Of a stretch of DNA of 64,000 bases, positions 1-55,951 are shown piece by piece. Location: contig WPIO01000003.1 of the NCBI GenBank assembly GCA_009760855.2, forward strand, positions 8,144,001-8,208,000. The letters run 5' to 3'. The position numbers were made by a program, and so were the translations under genes. Each line of letters begins with the position of its first letter. The first letter of the stretch is position 1. The notes beneath the pieces were generated by a model. The model saw only the letters and a program-made list of their open reading frames with translations, made no database searches and was not told the origin of the DNA. The stretch comes from Cristatella mucedo (taxonomy: Eukaryota; Bryozoa; Phylactolaemata; Cristatellidae).

Positions 1-741
1 TTTCCTGTGTGGGCAATCAGAATGGCTGAAGTGACGACAATGCAAGACGTCGAATCCACCGACTGGGAAGGAAACTCCTAAGCAGCCACTACCGTCATAG
101 TACGAGAGGCCTGAATATGAAGTAGTTCAGATAGCTGTAGGCTGGAGAACGAGAATGGAAAAACCGAAAGGCGAGAGAGAATCTTAAAGGGGCTACACTG
201 CTGTCAGGTGGTGAGCTAGTGAAGGGCAATAAGAAGTGGTGTAATGTGACAGCTATGGCGTTCACGTCAGAAAAGCCTAGCTGCAGTGTTTTGCATCAAT
301 TGTAAGCATCGTATTGCACAGGCAGGAAGACCTTCAAGTAGCAAGTCACAGAGGTCTATATAGGATGCCACGAATACTTGGGCCATCTAGTCTGTTGTGT
401 CATCATCTGAGCAAGATCAAACTCATGCACAATGCTAAGTAACTGAAAGTGGCCCGACTTGACCAGAGAGCTGACGTGGTCATCTGGCAAAAAGTCATTC
501 TGGAAGAGGGACTGCCCGATCTCATTCAGAGGTTACAGGAGACATGCTGGCCGAGTCAATTTGGAGGGTGGTGCTTTCCAATTCATGATTAACACCAAGT
601 TTGCACACGATTAGTACATTGGATTCATCGCCAACCAATTTGAGAAATGTTGCTGCCGTCAACGAAGCTAATATCAACGATCCATACTGCAAGGGAACCG
701 AGAGAGTTTGACAGGCTGTAAGGCAGTGAAGGATCAAAGCA
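1..741. other. No gene seen; probable degraded LINE body
   Basis: No convincing coding frame or exon was found. This stretch lies immediately upstream of a LINE reverse-transcriptase remnant on the plus strand, so it may be older, decayed sequence of the same element. I cannot read a reverse-transcriptase frame in it. Confidence 0.4.
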
Positions 742-1325
742 CACATTACTCCACTTCTCGCCGACCTGCACTGGTTACCAGTCAAGCAACGGATTGACTT
801 CAAGGTTTTGTCGCTCACTTTTAGGTCTCTTCATTCTATGGCTCCAGCCTATCTTTCAGATATACTACCCCATCAGGCAAAGCATCGTACCACTCGCTTT
901 TCGGAATCCAACAGTCTAGAAATACCTCGTACAAACCTTAAATCCTTTGGAGACCGTGCATTTAGCTCGTATGCTCCCACAGCCTGGAACTCCCTCCCGA
1001 CCTGCATCAGAACATCCCCTGACCTGACCACATTTAAAAGAAACTTAAAAACATACCTATTTAGGACAGCATTTAGTGGGTCTTTGTGATTCGTCCTCGA
1101 TGTGCTTATGCGTGCTGACACTGTTCATGCTGCCACTAACCACATTTGCATGCTGACCCAGTGCATGTAACCCCTAACCATGTTATTCATTTTGTTTGTT
1201 TTTCAAGCATGATTTTACTTACTATTCTATTGCGTATCACTTTGCAGCAAATGTAAAGCGCCTAGAAAGAGATTGAGTTTTCTGAGGGCGCTTTATCAAG
1301 TGCAATATTATTATTATTATTATTA
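742..1325 (+). mobile_element. 3' end of a non-LTR retrotransposon (LINE), RT C-terminal segment plus tail
   Basis: Positions 742-1089 read as one open frame ending in TGA. The frame carries the signature of the segment that closes many animal LINE ORF2 proteins: HITPLLADLHWLPVKQRIDF at its start, then APAYLSDILP, SFGDRAFSSYAPTAWNSLP and FKRNLKTYLFRTAF. A short 3' UTR follows, then a conserved hairpin (arms aaagcgcc at 1255-1262 and ggcgcttt at 1287-1294) and an ATT microsatellite tail. The layout fits a CR1/L2/jockey-like clade, but the catalytic RT motifs and the endonuclease are missing here, so the clade is only a guess. It is a 5'-truncated, non-autonomous copy. Confidence 0.85.
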
Positions 1326-1685
1326 AGTGCAGCTGTGTGTCATCTGCATAAAAAGGAATGTGCATAAACTTCGCTCGGCGATTACATTGGCAAGAGGGAT
1401 AATAAACAGGTTAATTGCAAGAAGAAGAGAATCTAAAACACATAACTGGAGGACGCCATATGTACTCCGACGGCTCACTGGATGAGCCTTGGCATTTGAC
1501 ATCAACGCTCTGGATTCTCCTTCTGAGATCCAACAGATCCAGAAGCAGAGAGCCTCTATCCAAGTCAACATTCTAAAGGTGATCTTTTGTAGTCGGGTGT
1601 AAGCACCAAGTCTGTGCCTGCTACGGTCTACGTAAGTAGCACAGACTGCAGCACAACATTTCATTAAGATGTAAGCATAATACAT

Positions 1686-1686
<1 letters not shown>

Positions 1687-1762
<76 letters not shown>
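1687..1762. repeat. (CT)n microsatellite
   Basis: An uninterrupted CT dinucleotide tract of about 38 units. It gives spurious Arg-Glu repeat ORFs on the other strand. Confidence 0.97.
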
Positions 1763-1765
<3 letters not shown>

Positions 1766-3657
1766 GCATACTTACCGTTTCAACAAAACCCGCTCTTCCG
1801 GCAATCACAGGGGCATTTAGTAGGCTGGCGATGCTGCCTGGTATATCCGAGTTTCCTCTCTGCAAAGAAGTGGCACCACGTACCAGTAACGACACGGTGA
1901 CACGGGTGGCAACAGAAATGGGCTGAATGAGACTATGAAGATCATGCATTGTGTAGCATGCTCAGCCGATAACTCAACCTGCTGGTGACGACTGTCACCC
2001 ACACTGAAGCGACGTCGAACAGTTGACTATACTACTACTGCTGCTGCTGCTACTACTACTACTAATAATAACAACAACAGGTTGCTTGTGTAGCACTATA
2101 AGATAAGTAAATCTCAATCCAGGTGCTTTGCAACTTGCTGCAAGAGAATCAATTACAAGGGTTAGTAACATTCACAGTACCAGACAAGCTCAAGCAAACT
2201 TGAGGACACTCAGGGCCACCGTTATCACCGCCATCCGTTAGCAGGATCTGACTCGTAACATGCACTGAGTCATGTGCAGGTAAGTAGGAAAAGCAGAGAA
2301 ACAAAAAAACAAGCTCACTGGGAGAAGGGAAAGCTGACCGGAGCAGATGCATCTTTAGCTGAGACTTGAGTGATGCAAGGTCATGGCTTCGATGAGCACC
2401 ACTCCCTTGGACAGCCAGCCTGCGCTGTTTCACGACGGTATTGTCTGCCCACGGCCACACAGCAAGCACACTCTCCACAGAAACCAAAGTTCACTACTAA
2501 CACGAAAGATGTCCACAACTAAACTGCTCTGTACTCTTTGAAACCTAACGTTCCGATAGTCTCTGGGAAAAGGTTTCATCAAGTCAAGTAAACCAAGGCT
2601 GCTTAAAAATTATCGAGCACAGCCGATCTCCAAGACCCCCGTACGAAGAATTCTTCGACCAGAGTGAGTTCAAAATCCAACGGACCGTTGAGCAAGCATA
2701 CTTTTTCAAGGCGGTCATCATAGTAAAATACAAGAAAAAACTCTCAGGGTCCTTAACATTGGCTTCATTAATACGAAAGTGTGAGAGCACCGAGCGATGC
2801 ATGTCTTGTGCAGTAACCGATCTTGTAGCATCTGGCGAGTAGGACCGATGGCACAGCGATGAACAGCGAAGTAAATCAGTGAGTAAATTAGCTCAGAAAG
2901 GGCAGTCAGTAAATTAATTCAGAAAGGGTAGCAACGCTTCGCTGGGGTTGCATGGCAAAGGCAGCCAATTGTAGCCCGCGTCAAGCCAGCATCTTAGTCA
3001 GCAGGAGCTGGCCACGGTGGCAGCAAATACTGCCAGGGCTACTGCAGGACACTGCCGCCGCAACGCTTGGGGCGACAATGAGCAGCGATGACGCCGGCAT
3101 CAGTACCCGGTTAGCAATGCACAACACACAAACACACATCGGACGTGTCACTCAAGAGTATTTGCTGATTACTGGAGGGTCGTATGGCAAGCATAGCTTA
3201 GCAGCAGCAGAGGCACTGCGTGTCAGTTTCTGTCGCCCATATAAAACAACAAGGGCACACTCATTATTTGCAGAACAAAAGAATGGGTCTACAGACTGCT
3301 GACACAGTGTTCTAGCCGGCCACTGCAGAACAGCACATGATGCAGGGTAAAGCAAACACTAATAACCGTTAATTCACGGAAGCCCTGGCAATGTGGCTTC
3401 CCTACAGCTGCGTGTACATGGTCCTACTTTCCTACGACCAACTCTGCCAACTTCCTCGGATGATCACGATGCTCTCGCGCAAATCGCCGGTTGGAGAGAT
3501 GGTCATTTAAAAAAGTTGGACCGTGTAAATTCTGTTCGAGCAACAAGTGCAACCACTGCTAGGAAGGGGGAACAGGATTCTTTACTAGCAACACATTGGG
3601 AAATTGACTGGACATACCTCACAGTCGGTCTCGCAAATGTCGTGATATCCATCATCG

Positions 3658-3692
<35 letters not shown>

Positions 3693-4070
3693 GCTGCATT
3701 TGTCGAACGATGAGCACAAGCTTGATTGCAGCAGAGGACAATCATCAGCAACTGCTCGCCGAAAGGCTCCGCCGGCCTACAACGAACATAGCAGGATGTG
3801 CATTCCGGGCTCAAACGAGCATGCTAACGCGGCTAACACCATGATGCAGATTTTGCCTTTGACCGCTGCACATGGCACACATTTGGCCACCTTTGCGACT
3901 TGTACCAAACGAGCGCCCCCCCCCCCCCCCCCCCCGCCGACGAAGGGGGACTGCCACTGCACTAGACTGTTAGGAGATGTTTTTTTGACTGATAGGCTAG
4001 TTTTCGTGACACAGTCAAACTCGAGAGTGCAGGGGCACTGCAGCGGCACAGTGGCAGGCCGAGCGCTTGC
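1763..4070. other. Intergenic or intronic, no recognised gene
   Basis: No supported gene. Visible items are CTG/CTA/ATA trinucleotide runs at about 2032-2075, a CAT trinucleotide run at about 3654-3692 and a C homopolymer at about 3917-3935. Open frames here are short, run through the simple repeats and lack exon signals. Downstream exons of the unidentified minus-strand gene at 4.1-4.6 kb could lie here, but I could not identify them. Confidence 0.5.
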
Positions 4071-4603
4071 CTGTAGATTGAAGATGCTTGCACCCAGGCT
4101 CAGCTCCGTCGATTCGATCCCCCCTTCCGATGGCTGCTCGAAGTCCCACTGCAGAGTCACGGGTGAATGCATGCCATCGACACTGCTGCTGCCCTGCTGA
4201 AATAAAGGAAGAAGACAGGTGAACGGGTCGGCCAAACCCAAGGAGCTCAAGCAAAGCTGAGCGGCGGCCGGTCGCAGCCGTGCTAAGCGAGACGTCGTCT
4301 CGGCAATGCAGGCGTGGCAGACACTGCGGACCGGCAGATGGCTCGGCAGAGCGGCAGCAGGAGAAGAGTCAAAAGCGCAAGCGGTCGCGTCTTTACCGAG
4401 ACGTGGGCACGAATCGCCAGGGGTGATGACGCCGGGTCGGCGGCGGACGTGCCTCGATCTTTTGCAGAGGCAGAGGTGATCGCCGCAAACGGCACTGCCT
4501 TAGGGACTATGGCGGTCCTCTTTCGTTTGGAGGCTCCGTTCTTGATCAAATACTCGCCAGACGGCGGCAGTGGCAGGGACGGCTCGTCATCGACGTCGAA
4601 CAC
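4071..4603 (-). CDS. Unidentified minus-strand gene, two exon-like ORFs
   Basis: Two GC-rich frames with splice-like borders join in phase 0 on the minus strand. The first, 4603-4397, follows gcgcaatgcag and ends TCG|GTAAAG. It contains DVDDEPSLPLPPSGEYLI and the basic run KRKRT, which could be a nuclear signal. The second, 4196-4071, follows the good acceptor ctttatttcag and ends CAG|GCAAGC, which would be a GC donor. It contains HSPVTLQWDFEQPSEGG. I do not recognise the protein. The first frame could instead start at an in-frame ATG at 4609. More exons probably exist on both sides. Alternatives are a pseudogene fragment or chance open frames in GC-rich DNA. Confidence 0.35.
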
Positions 4604-4734
4604 CTGCATTGCGCAAGCGAAGCAGACCGTAAAGCAAAGGTCGGCCGACTCAGCAGCTGCAGCTCATTCGCAGAGTCGCAGAGCAGCAGCCTGAGCAGCA
4701 GTCGCCGGCTAGCTATGGTACTAGTTAAACGATT

Positions 4735-4830
4735 GCCTACCGCAGGAATCGAACCCACCCCCGCCGAGCCGTGAGCTGCGAGCACCTGAACCCAGGGCTA
4801 CGACCGAGGCCGGCCATTAGGCAGTCGCGG
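4735..4830 (-). repeat. Degenerate tRNA-derived SINE head
   Basis: The motif gcaggaatcgaaccca is the reverse complement of a pol III B-box (TGGGTTCGATTCCTGC). It is followed at tRNA-like spacing by sequence resembling the other SINE copies in this window. Confidence 0.5.
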
Positions 4831-5002
4831 GTAAAGCCTATATATGTATACCCTCCCTTTACATTCTGTCAGCAGCCAGCGTTCAAAGCTAGACGGCGAG
4901 CTGCTTGCTTCAGCCGCAAACCAGCATCGCGCCTCCCCCTCCGGTTAATGCACACGAACCTGGAAGGGGAGGCAAAAATCAGCTTGCTAAAAAAGTGGCT
5001 AC

Positions 5003-5287
5003 GAAACGACAACTACTCTCCTACTGCCGACCATGGCACATCCTTTTCAGCCGTCCTGAGCTGCTACTTCTATGCTACTCAATACCTCAACTGCTCTCCT
5101 GACTCTGCTATGCTTCTCACTTTCTCTTTGTTGTGTGAAGACGAAGTCTGTTGGTTACCGAATGCGTACCGAAAGCCGCTTAGGCTGTGAGTGCGCTATA
5201 CAAAACTCCTGGGTAACACCCACATGGTCTTTATGACTTTCTGGAGTTACAGACGGAGATACATTCCATTACATTACATAGACACAA
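5003..5287 (+). repeat. Dispersed repeat, copy a (LINE-like 3' UTR)
   Basis: Nearly the same sequence recurs at 53045-53309 and, more diverged, at 35284-35533. Shared landmarks include cctcaactgctctcctgac, the block around gaagtctgttgg, and ggagttacagacggagatac just before a CATTA-type tail. The frames are broken by stops, so I read it as a non-coding 3' end of a retroelement. Confidence 0.7.
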
Positions 5288-7083
5288 CAGGCTGCACTAG
5301 GCGACGAGGGAGTCAGCTTGACACGCTTACCGGAAGAGAAACTACCCGCTTGAGCAGCTGCCGAGCTTGGCCGGTCCTACAACAAAAAAAGAAGGTAGGC
5401 CATCCCAGTGCATTGGCTCCAGCACGTGGCATCCCTTTGACTGACAGCACAAAGAAGACACCGGAAGCAGAAGGCACTGGCACAAGGCACCCTGGCAAGA
5501 GACAGCCTGCACGGCGCCCGCCGCTACATGCTCGGCGCGTCCAACTCTGAGGCTGAGGCGAGAGAACGCACTCGCTCGAGCACGCAGCCTCCATAATGGT
5601 GGGCAGCTATGAGCAAGTGAACGTACAGTGTGCTCTGCAAGCATGGTCGGATCGGAATGAAGGCAGCGATGCCGGCTGCATCACGAGGTAGATCGAGGCG
5701 CGCCGACGATAACGATAAGAGATGATAGCACTAGAGCACTTTCGAGCGGCCCTATGAAACTGAATCGCTTTCCGCAGGCACTTCACACGGGCTGCTGTTA
5801 AGGTGGCTGCCGCTGGCAGCCGGCGGATGTCTGCAAGACGGGCTCCTCGGACCTCCTCACCAGTGGAGGAGGACGAGGAGGAGGAGGGGGAGACTAGGCA
5901 ACGATAGCACGGCACACTGCAGCTGCCCCACAAGGAACCCGGAGCGCCCGCACCCGCCAGCGCGGTAGCCATTTCCGGTAGCGCCGGGCTCTCGTGGCCG
6001 CTAGCACAGAAACGCCTGACGACCTGCAGTCGAAACACCAGGAGCAGCACCACCTGTCGGGGGGGGGGGCAAGCAGGCATGCGTGAGAACTGCACACTCA
6101 GAGACGGCGCAAATGCGTGGCAGTGGTGCTGCTGGCGCACAAAGGTAAACTGGGCGGTGTGAGCAGCTGGCCACTAAAGCCTCCTTCGGCTAGGGCCCAC
6201 CAACCATGCTCAGCTAGTAAGACAACTCGGATCTGGGGCTGGAGCACTAAAGGCATAGAGCGCGAGTGGGAAAAAGGGAAATGAAAGTTTTGCAGGGAAA
6301 GCTGCTGAGGCGTGGCTCTCGTCGGCACCGATAGTCGACAATCGAAGCACTGCTAGGGCACTCGTCAACCGTCAAGTCGTTCGTCGGATCGACGAACTCA
6401 CTCAGAACCGTGCCGCTAGCAGATCATCTGAGAACCCACCCGAGGCGGTCGTGGTATGAGAGATGGTCACGCTATGGAAAGCCCCACCGACGAGCAAGGT
6501 GTACATGCTACAATTGTTTTTCTTGCCGTCCCAGCTAGTCTCCACCCTGAGAAGGGCTTGACCTGGGAGAGAAGAAAGGGGCACCATCTCACTCCTTCAC
6601 AAACTGCACCCTCGTTCGGGTCTCGATAAGCAGTTCCGGGCCTAGCCAAGCGACCGTACCGAGCTTGGCCACCTCACAGCAAACGCTACAGTTGCTGAGC
6701 ACTCGCGGCATGCGTTATTTTTTCGCCGACGTTACCGCTGAAGCCGCACATTCAAAGCAGTCGGTGGGAGGGGGTCACCCATTGTCATGCAAATTAGCCA
6801 CGCTCCTAGGAATAAGAAAAAGCCGAGTTGCACTTAAAAGACAAGCTGCCTCCAGAGCCGGAGCGACTGCTTCCGAGGCCCCCCACTCTCGCATCGATTG
6901 CTCTCTTGTGTGGCAGTTTCTCGCTGGCCTACCTTCTGCTGGCTTCACTTTCGCCGGCGGCGGGGCTCGAGGCGCCCGAGCCGGTGCCTAAAAGTGAAAC
7001 GCCGTGCTTAGCAACCGGGGCTTGAAATTCGAGGGCCAGCCTGTTGTAGCAACCGGCAAGAGGGTGTGTAAACGTCACTCTGG
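5288..7083. other. GC-rich stretch, no gene assigned
   Basis: Several long frames on the minus strand, for example the Ser-rich SPSSSSSSSTGEEVRGARL near 5820-5910, look mildly coding. I could not chain them with consistent splice sites or recognise a family. They may be upstream exons of the unidentified minus-strand gene at 4.1-4.6 kb, or 5'-flanking DNA. Confidence 0.35.
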
Positions 7084-8501
7084 CTACAGCAATAGACCGG
7101 AAAAATAGCCCGGCAACGCTGCTATCGCGGCAGCATTTACCGGCGTCTGCGCTGCCGTCGGACGCACAAGATAATCTCTTTGCCTTCGGCGATTGCCTAA
7201 GCGATAGTCCCGGCGTCGGCGTCTCCAGCGACGAAAGCGACAGTCGGCGCTTGGGGGTCTCGCTAAAGCTAACGACACGACCACAGCGTGCAGAGATAGT
7301 GCGCAGAACGCGCGGGCGCGATTCAATTGATAGCAGCAGCGCTTTCCCTCTTGCTCGCTCGCGAGACGATATGAAAAAACCCAGGCAATGCGGCAGTCGC
7401 GGGAACGTCGACTCTGGGGAGTGCGCTTACTGGGCGCACATTGAGCGGCCTGAGAGAGACCCAGGAAACGCGGTCAGAAATAGACCGTTACGGAGAATCG
7501 GAGGGAGCGCACGCCTTCGCTTCCGTCGAGCTGCCGCTCGCGCGCAAGGACCCCCCCCGAATTCATCGCGGAGGCGCAGCTACGCAGCAGAGCGAGTAGG
7601 AGAGCGTGCGCCCGCTCGCGCTCACCCAGACAAATCTTTGAAGTCTAGCGTCAGCTCCGTGACGGGAGAGTAGACGCGGCATCCGCGGCTAACGGCCGCC
7701 AGCGCAGGTGAGAAGGTATCGATCTTTTTGTGCGAGCCCCGACTATTGAACGCGTCGGCAGCGGGACCCGCCGATCCGGCCGCTGGTGCATCTCTTGCGG
7801 CTCTCTCGCGATGCATCCCCAGTCGAAATTCAAAAGCTATGTCCGCTTCCAGCTGCCGCTCGCAGGTCTCGGCCTGGCAACTCGGATCTCCCACAAACGG
7901 CGCGCCTTTTCTGGCGCCGCGATGCGCGCCGCCAGCGAGGCTATCGACACGGGACCGTTACCGTGGGGGCGAACTTAAAGGCGAGATGTCCGCGCGGCCG
8001 GCCGTTGACGCGGTCGTTGAGCATTCATTTCCGCTCTCGTCCTCAGCGCGCGCTCTCTACAGCCGTCCTTCCAGGCGTACTTACACCCGGTACAGGTCAG
8101 CGTACGCGCGGTCTGACAGCTGTGTGGCCGACCGGACAATGAGAGCGAGCGGCGGGAGGGAGCCGGCCGGCGTATCGCCGACGCACCAATGAGAGCGTCG
8201 TGTTTGTACAGGTGCATACACGCCTCTGTTTTCTAGAGCAAGGTCAAGGAACGTGCAAATTTAATTTATAAAGCGCCTAAATATAGGGCACGTAAGGGTT
8301 GGCGGCCACTTTTCCGGACTTTGCCTGCAACCGGAAGTCGCTCGAGGATAGTTTCTACTTCGCGCTCGTTGTTAGGGTCTTGGGTTCACTGCGCCTGCGC
8401 ACGCTTGTGGCGCCAAGAGCTGCTTTCCGTATCCGGCGATCGCCTGTACGTCCGCCGGCCCTGACTCGAGTGACTTCGGTGTGCAGGTAGTGCAAAGCAG
8501 A
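7084..8501 (+). promoter_or_regulatory. CpG-rich promoter-like region upstream of candidate SLBP exon 1
   Basis: Base composition rises sharply and CG dinucleotides become dense compared with the flanks. CAATGAGAGCG occurs twice in the same orientation, at 8137-8147 and 8187-8197, and the second occurrence is part of a CCAAT box (ccaat at 8186-8190). A TTATAAAG TATA-like word lies near 8267, and GC-box or E2F-like words (ggcgggag, ctggcgcc) are present. Everything fits a housekeeping or cell-cycle promoter reading into 8502. It could also serve a divergent minus-strand gene. The transcription start site is not visible. Confidence 0.5.
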
Positions 8502-36794
<28,293 letters not shown>

Positions 36795-38499
36795 ACGCAG
36801 CGGGGATCGAAGCTGTGCGACGTCCGATGGAGGGATCTGCTGCTGCTGCTGCTCCTTCACTGTTCTGCCGCTGCCTACAGACCGTCCAGCCAGCCGCCTC
36901 TCCTCTTCCCCCCCTCCCCCGGCGTCCGTTGGGCAGGCGTTCTTGGACAGGCAGGACTTTTTGACAGCACTCCTGCCTCCCCCTTCCCCTCCGAGTACCT
37001 GCTGCTTTTCCATAGCCGCAGGTACCCGGTTCTGGCTGGCTCCTCCACTTTACTTTGTGGTGTCCCATTTTTTATTTATGACCGGACGGACGTGGTGGCG
37101 ACAGTTACTGAGAATAGTAGTTCTGGCCGAAGTAATTGCTTGTGGCCATCCTAATGTGCGCTTTCTTTGCCCCTCTGCACTGCTTCGGCCGGCCGTGCTT
37201 CATTGTTCGTGCACCGTGGGTGACTCACTACCGGAATACATATTTCTATACGAGGGACCTCGGCAGCTCGGAAGTTTTCCTGCGACTTTCGAGGCAGACA
37301 TTGATCAGCTCGGCATCGAGGGTTGCGCTGCTGTGGCTTCTGCTCGTGCTTCTCGTGCATTTGACGGCCAACGAAACGTTGCGTTCGCATTTAGTTGAAA
37401 GCCTCAGGCGTTTGCCCCGCAACGTGCCCACATTCGACTCTGACCACTAGACGAAGCATACATGCCAAGCGATCTCTCTCGTCCTCAGGAAATCCGTTGC
37501 TCACTCACACTAGCGCATCGCTGCAGCAGCAGGCTAGCTAGCCAGCTTAGCCGTCGCTTCACCTCACCGCCAAGTTCTTACAGCTTCTTGTGCTTGAGGT
37601 GGCGCCCCGAGAGCAAAGCTGCCACGCCTGATGTCGGTCTAGTAATGGGATTTGTGGCCACTGCCCTTTGAACGTGCACACACAAACGCCGTGGCCATTG
37701 TCGACGTTCATGCTATGTCCTCGAATTCGGTGCTTAAAATAGCCTCGACCTTTCTGCTGCCCTAGCTCATTCGCTTGCAGGACACATTTGTGTAATGCAA
37801 TGAAAATGTTTTCTTTGAATGCAGTTTCGTGCACAAACAGTTTTCGCCGCTGTGGCCCTAGCTCTTGGTGGCTGGCTAGTGCCAGTCGCCTTTGGCTTTC
37901 CAAGTGCTCACTTCCGGCTGGGCTCGGCACCGAGCCGGCCAGCACCTGCCTTAACGATAATTGCTGACGTAAAGTAAGAGGCCAACTGCTGACAGACTGG
38001 TCAACACACAGCCCTGCTTAATCAAAGAAAGCCTTCCCTGAGCTGTCCTAGGTGTGCCAAAAGGGTTGGCATTGGCCACCGGACAGGCCTTGCTAGTGTT
38101 GTCTACCAACCGGGTTCGGTGTGCCACGGGAATGGCCCAGTGCCAGCCAAAGCACTGCTGGCACTTTTTTCCGACACCCTCTTGTACGGCCGTTCGTTAC
38201 AAGCAAGCTTTCAAACCCGATTTGAGGGCAAGACACGCCCACATCCGTGCTCCATCTGCTTAGCAGCAGTAAGTCACTGGGACGAAGTGCACCAGGGAGG
38301 AGGATACCACTGCTGTGCTGACAGCAAATACTGTATTGTCTCGAGCACAGGAATTCCTTGTATGAAATGCCGAATGGCCAAACCGAGCAGCCTAGTGATG
38401 ATGCACCTGCTTGCAGGACCGCTGTGGCTGCTGCTCCCTCCCCAGCGAATGGCTGCAGGCTGAAACTCGAACGATGCAGACATTAGGTAAACGATCGCC
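36795..38499. other. SLBP 3' UTR and intergenic, no other gene assigned
   Basis: Directly downstream of the SLBP stop. Several open frames exist on both strands but none shows splice sites or recognisable motifs. The SLBP 3' end is not defined because no canonical poly(A) signal was found. Confidence 0.5.
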
Positions 38500-38676
38500 A
38501 TGGAGACCGTCATGAGCCAGTTGCATCGGTTACCAAAAATGGAGGTACCAGACGAAAGAAACTTGAGTTGGAAAGCTATGCAGGCATTCCAACGGCACAT
38601 CGACCCTCCCCTGCCCAAGGGCATCTTGAGGGCACACAAGAACCGGCTGTTAGGTAGGTACTGCAGCAGCTACTAA
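38500..38676 (+). CDS. Small ORF, 58 residues, unidentified
   Basis: The start sits in an ideal context (cgatcgccATGg). The frame runs METVMSQLHRLPKMEVPDER and later HIDPPLPKGILRAHKNRLLG, then stops at TAA. Composition is charged and balanced, unlike the frames around it. A GTAGGT inside the frame near 38653 could be a splice donor, making this a first exon. It lies between the SLBP stop and the RNF38-like 3' end. I do not recognise the product. It could also be a uORF or chance. Confidence 0.35.
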   Translation: METVMSQLHRLPKMEVPDERNLSWKAMQAFQRHIDPPLPKGILRAHKNRLLGRYCSSY

Positions 38677-38766
38677 GCCACTTTATGAAGTGGCACAGCC
38701 TGTAAATGGCTCTTTAGTTGTCGCGGTGCCACACCCGAAAATTGGGCCTACCTTGTCGGCGACCCT

Positions 38767-38808
38767 TGCAGCCCAAAGCAGCAGCTGCTGCTGCTGCTTT
38801 GGGCTGCA
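38767..38808. repeat. Perfect inverted repeat, 18-bp arms
   Basis: The arms tgcagcccaaagcagcag (38767-38784) and its reverse complement (38791-38808) flank a 6-base spacer ctgctg. On the minus strand this lies in or near the RNF38-like 3' UTR, where it would form a strong RNA hairpin. Confidence 0.85.
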
Positions 38809-38877
38809 GCTGGTTGCGGTTTCGGCAGAATACCATACCGGCAAAACAAAGACAGCCTGTGCAGGCAATGCTTCAAT

Positions 38878-38883
38878 TTTATT
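38878..38883 (-). terminator. Candidate poly(A) signal of the RNF38-like gene
   Basis: The minus strand reads AATAAA here, about 740 bases past the stop codon. It is the first canonical signal I found downstream of the gene. Confidence 0.45.
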
Positions 38884-39625
38884 AAGATCCTACATAAACT
38901 TCTGCTTCGAAGCAGCTCGATTACACAGGCATTTTTAGCATAGTGCCGTGCGAGGCTCGGTCGGTCACGTGACTGCAATCTTGAAGCAGTCTTCGATAAT
39001 GTAAAGATGTACGACATCTCAACCATGAACGCCCCGTAGTGCATCCGTCAGCAATCTCGTTTTTGAATTTTAACAAATATACAAGTGCCGGATTACAGTA
39101 TGTGGAGCTGGGGAAATATTGCAAGCTGGGAAGCCGGTCAGAATGTGGCCCACTATCCGACGGCCAGCGGATAGGCTCAGTGCAAGCTGACATGTCGCAG
39201 TGGCCACGCTTCGCGACAAAAGCCACATTGTGGATGGCAGCACACGGCCCACCACACGCTTGATGCCGGAGAAGCTGCACTGGGTACTGCAGCTCGGCGT
39301 TCGTTCGTGTGGCCAGCAGAAATAAACTAATCAGTCTCGCGTAACGTCGACTTTGACTTTTGCACTTGAGGGCCGAGCTTGCCTACAGACAGGTGCTGCT
39401 ACCGGCCTTTCTCCGTCCGGCTTGGCCGGACAGAAACGCGGCCAGTCCTCCCAAGTCGCCCAGTGCGAACGGCAACTCGTCCAGGGAAGTGACTGCTCGG
39501 TCGCAGCTCCGCCCCTCGGGGGCGGCATCAACACAGCTTCGGCCGGCGATGGTGTCAAGCCATCCGTCCAGCCATCCATCGAGCAGTACCTCCTAGTCGC
39601 GCTCCCTCTCCTGCTGCCTCCACCG

Positions 39626-55951
<16,326 letters not shown>

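Noticed and set aside
38119-38463. Cys-rich ORF as a zinc-finger gene
   Set aside because: The Cys/His spacing fits no finger class, and there is no exon or start support.
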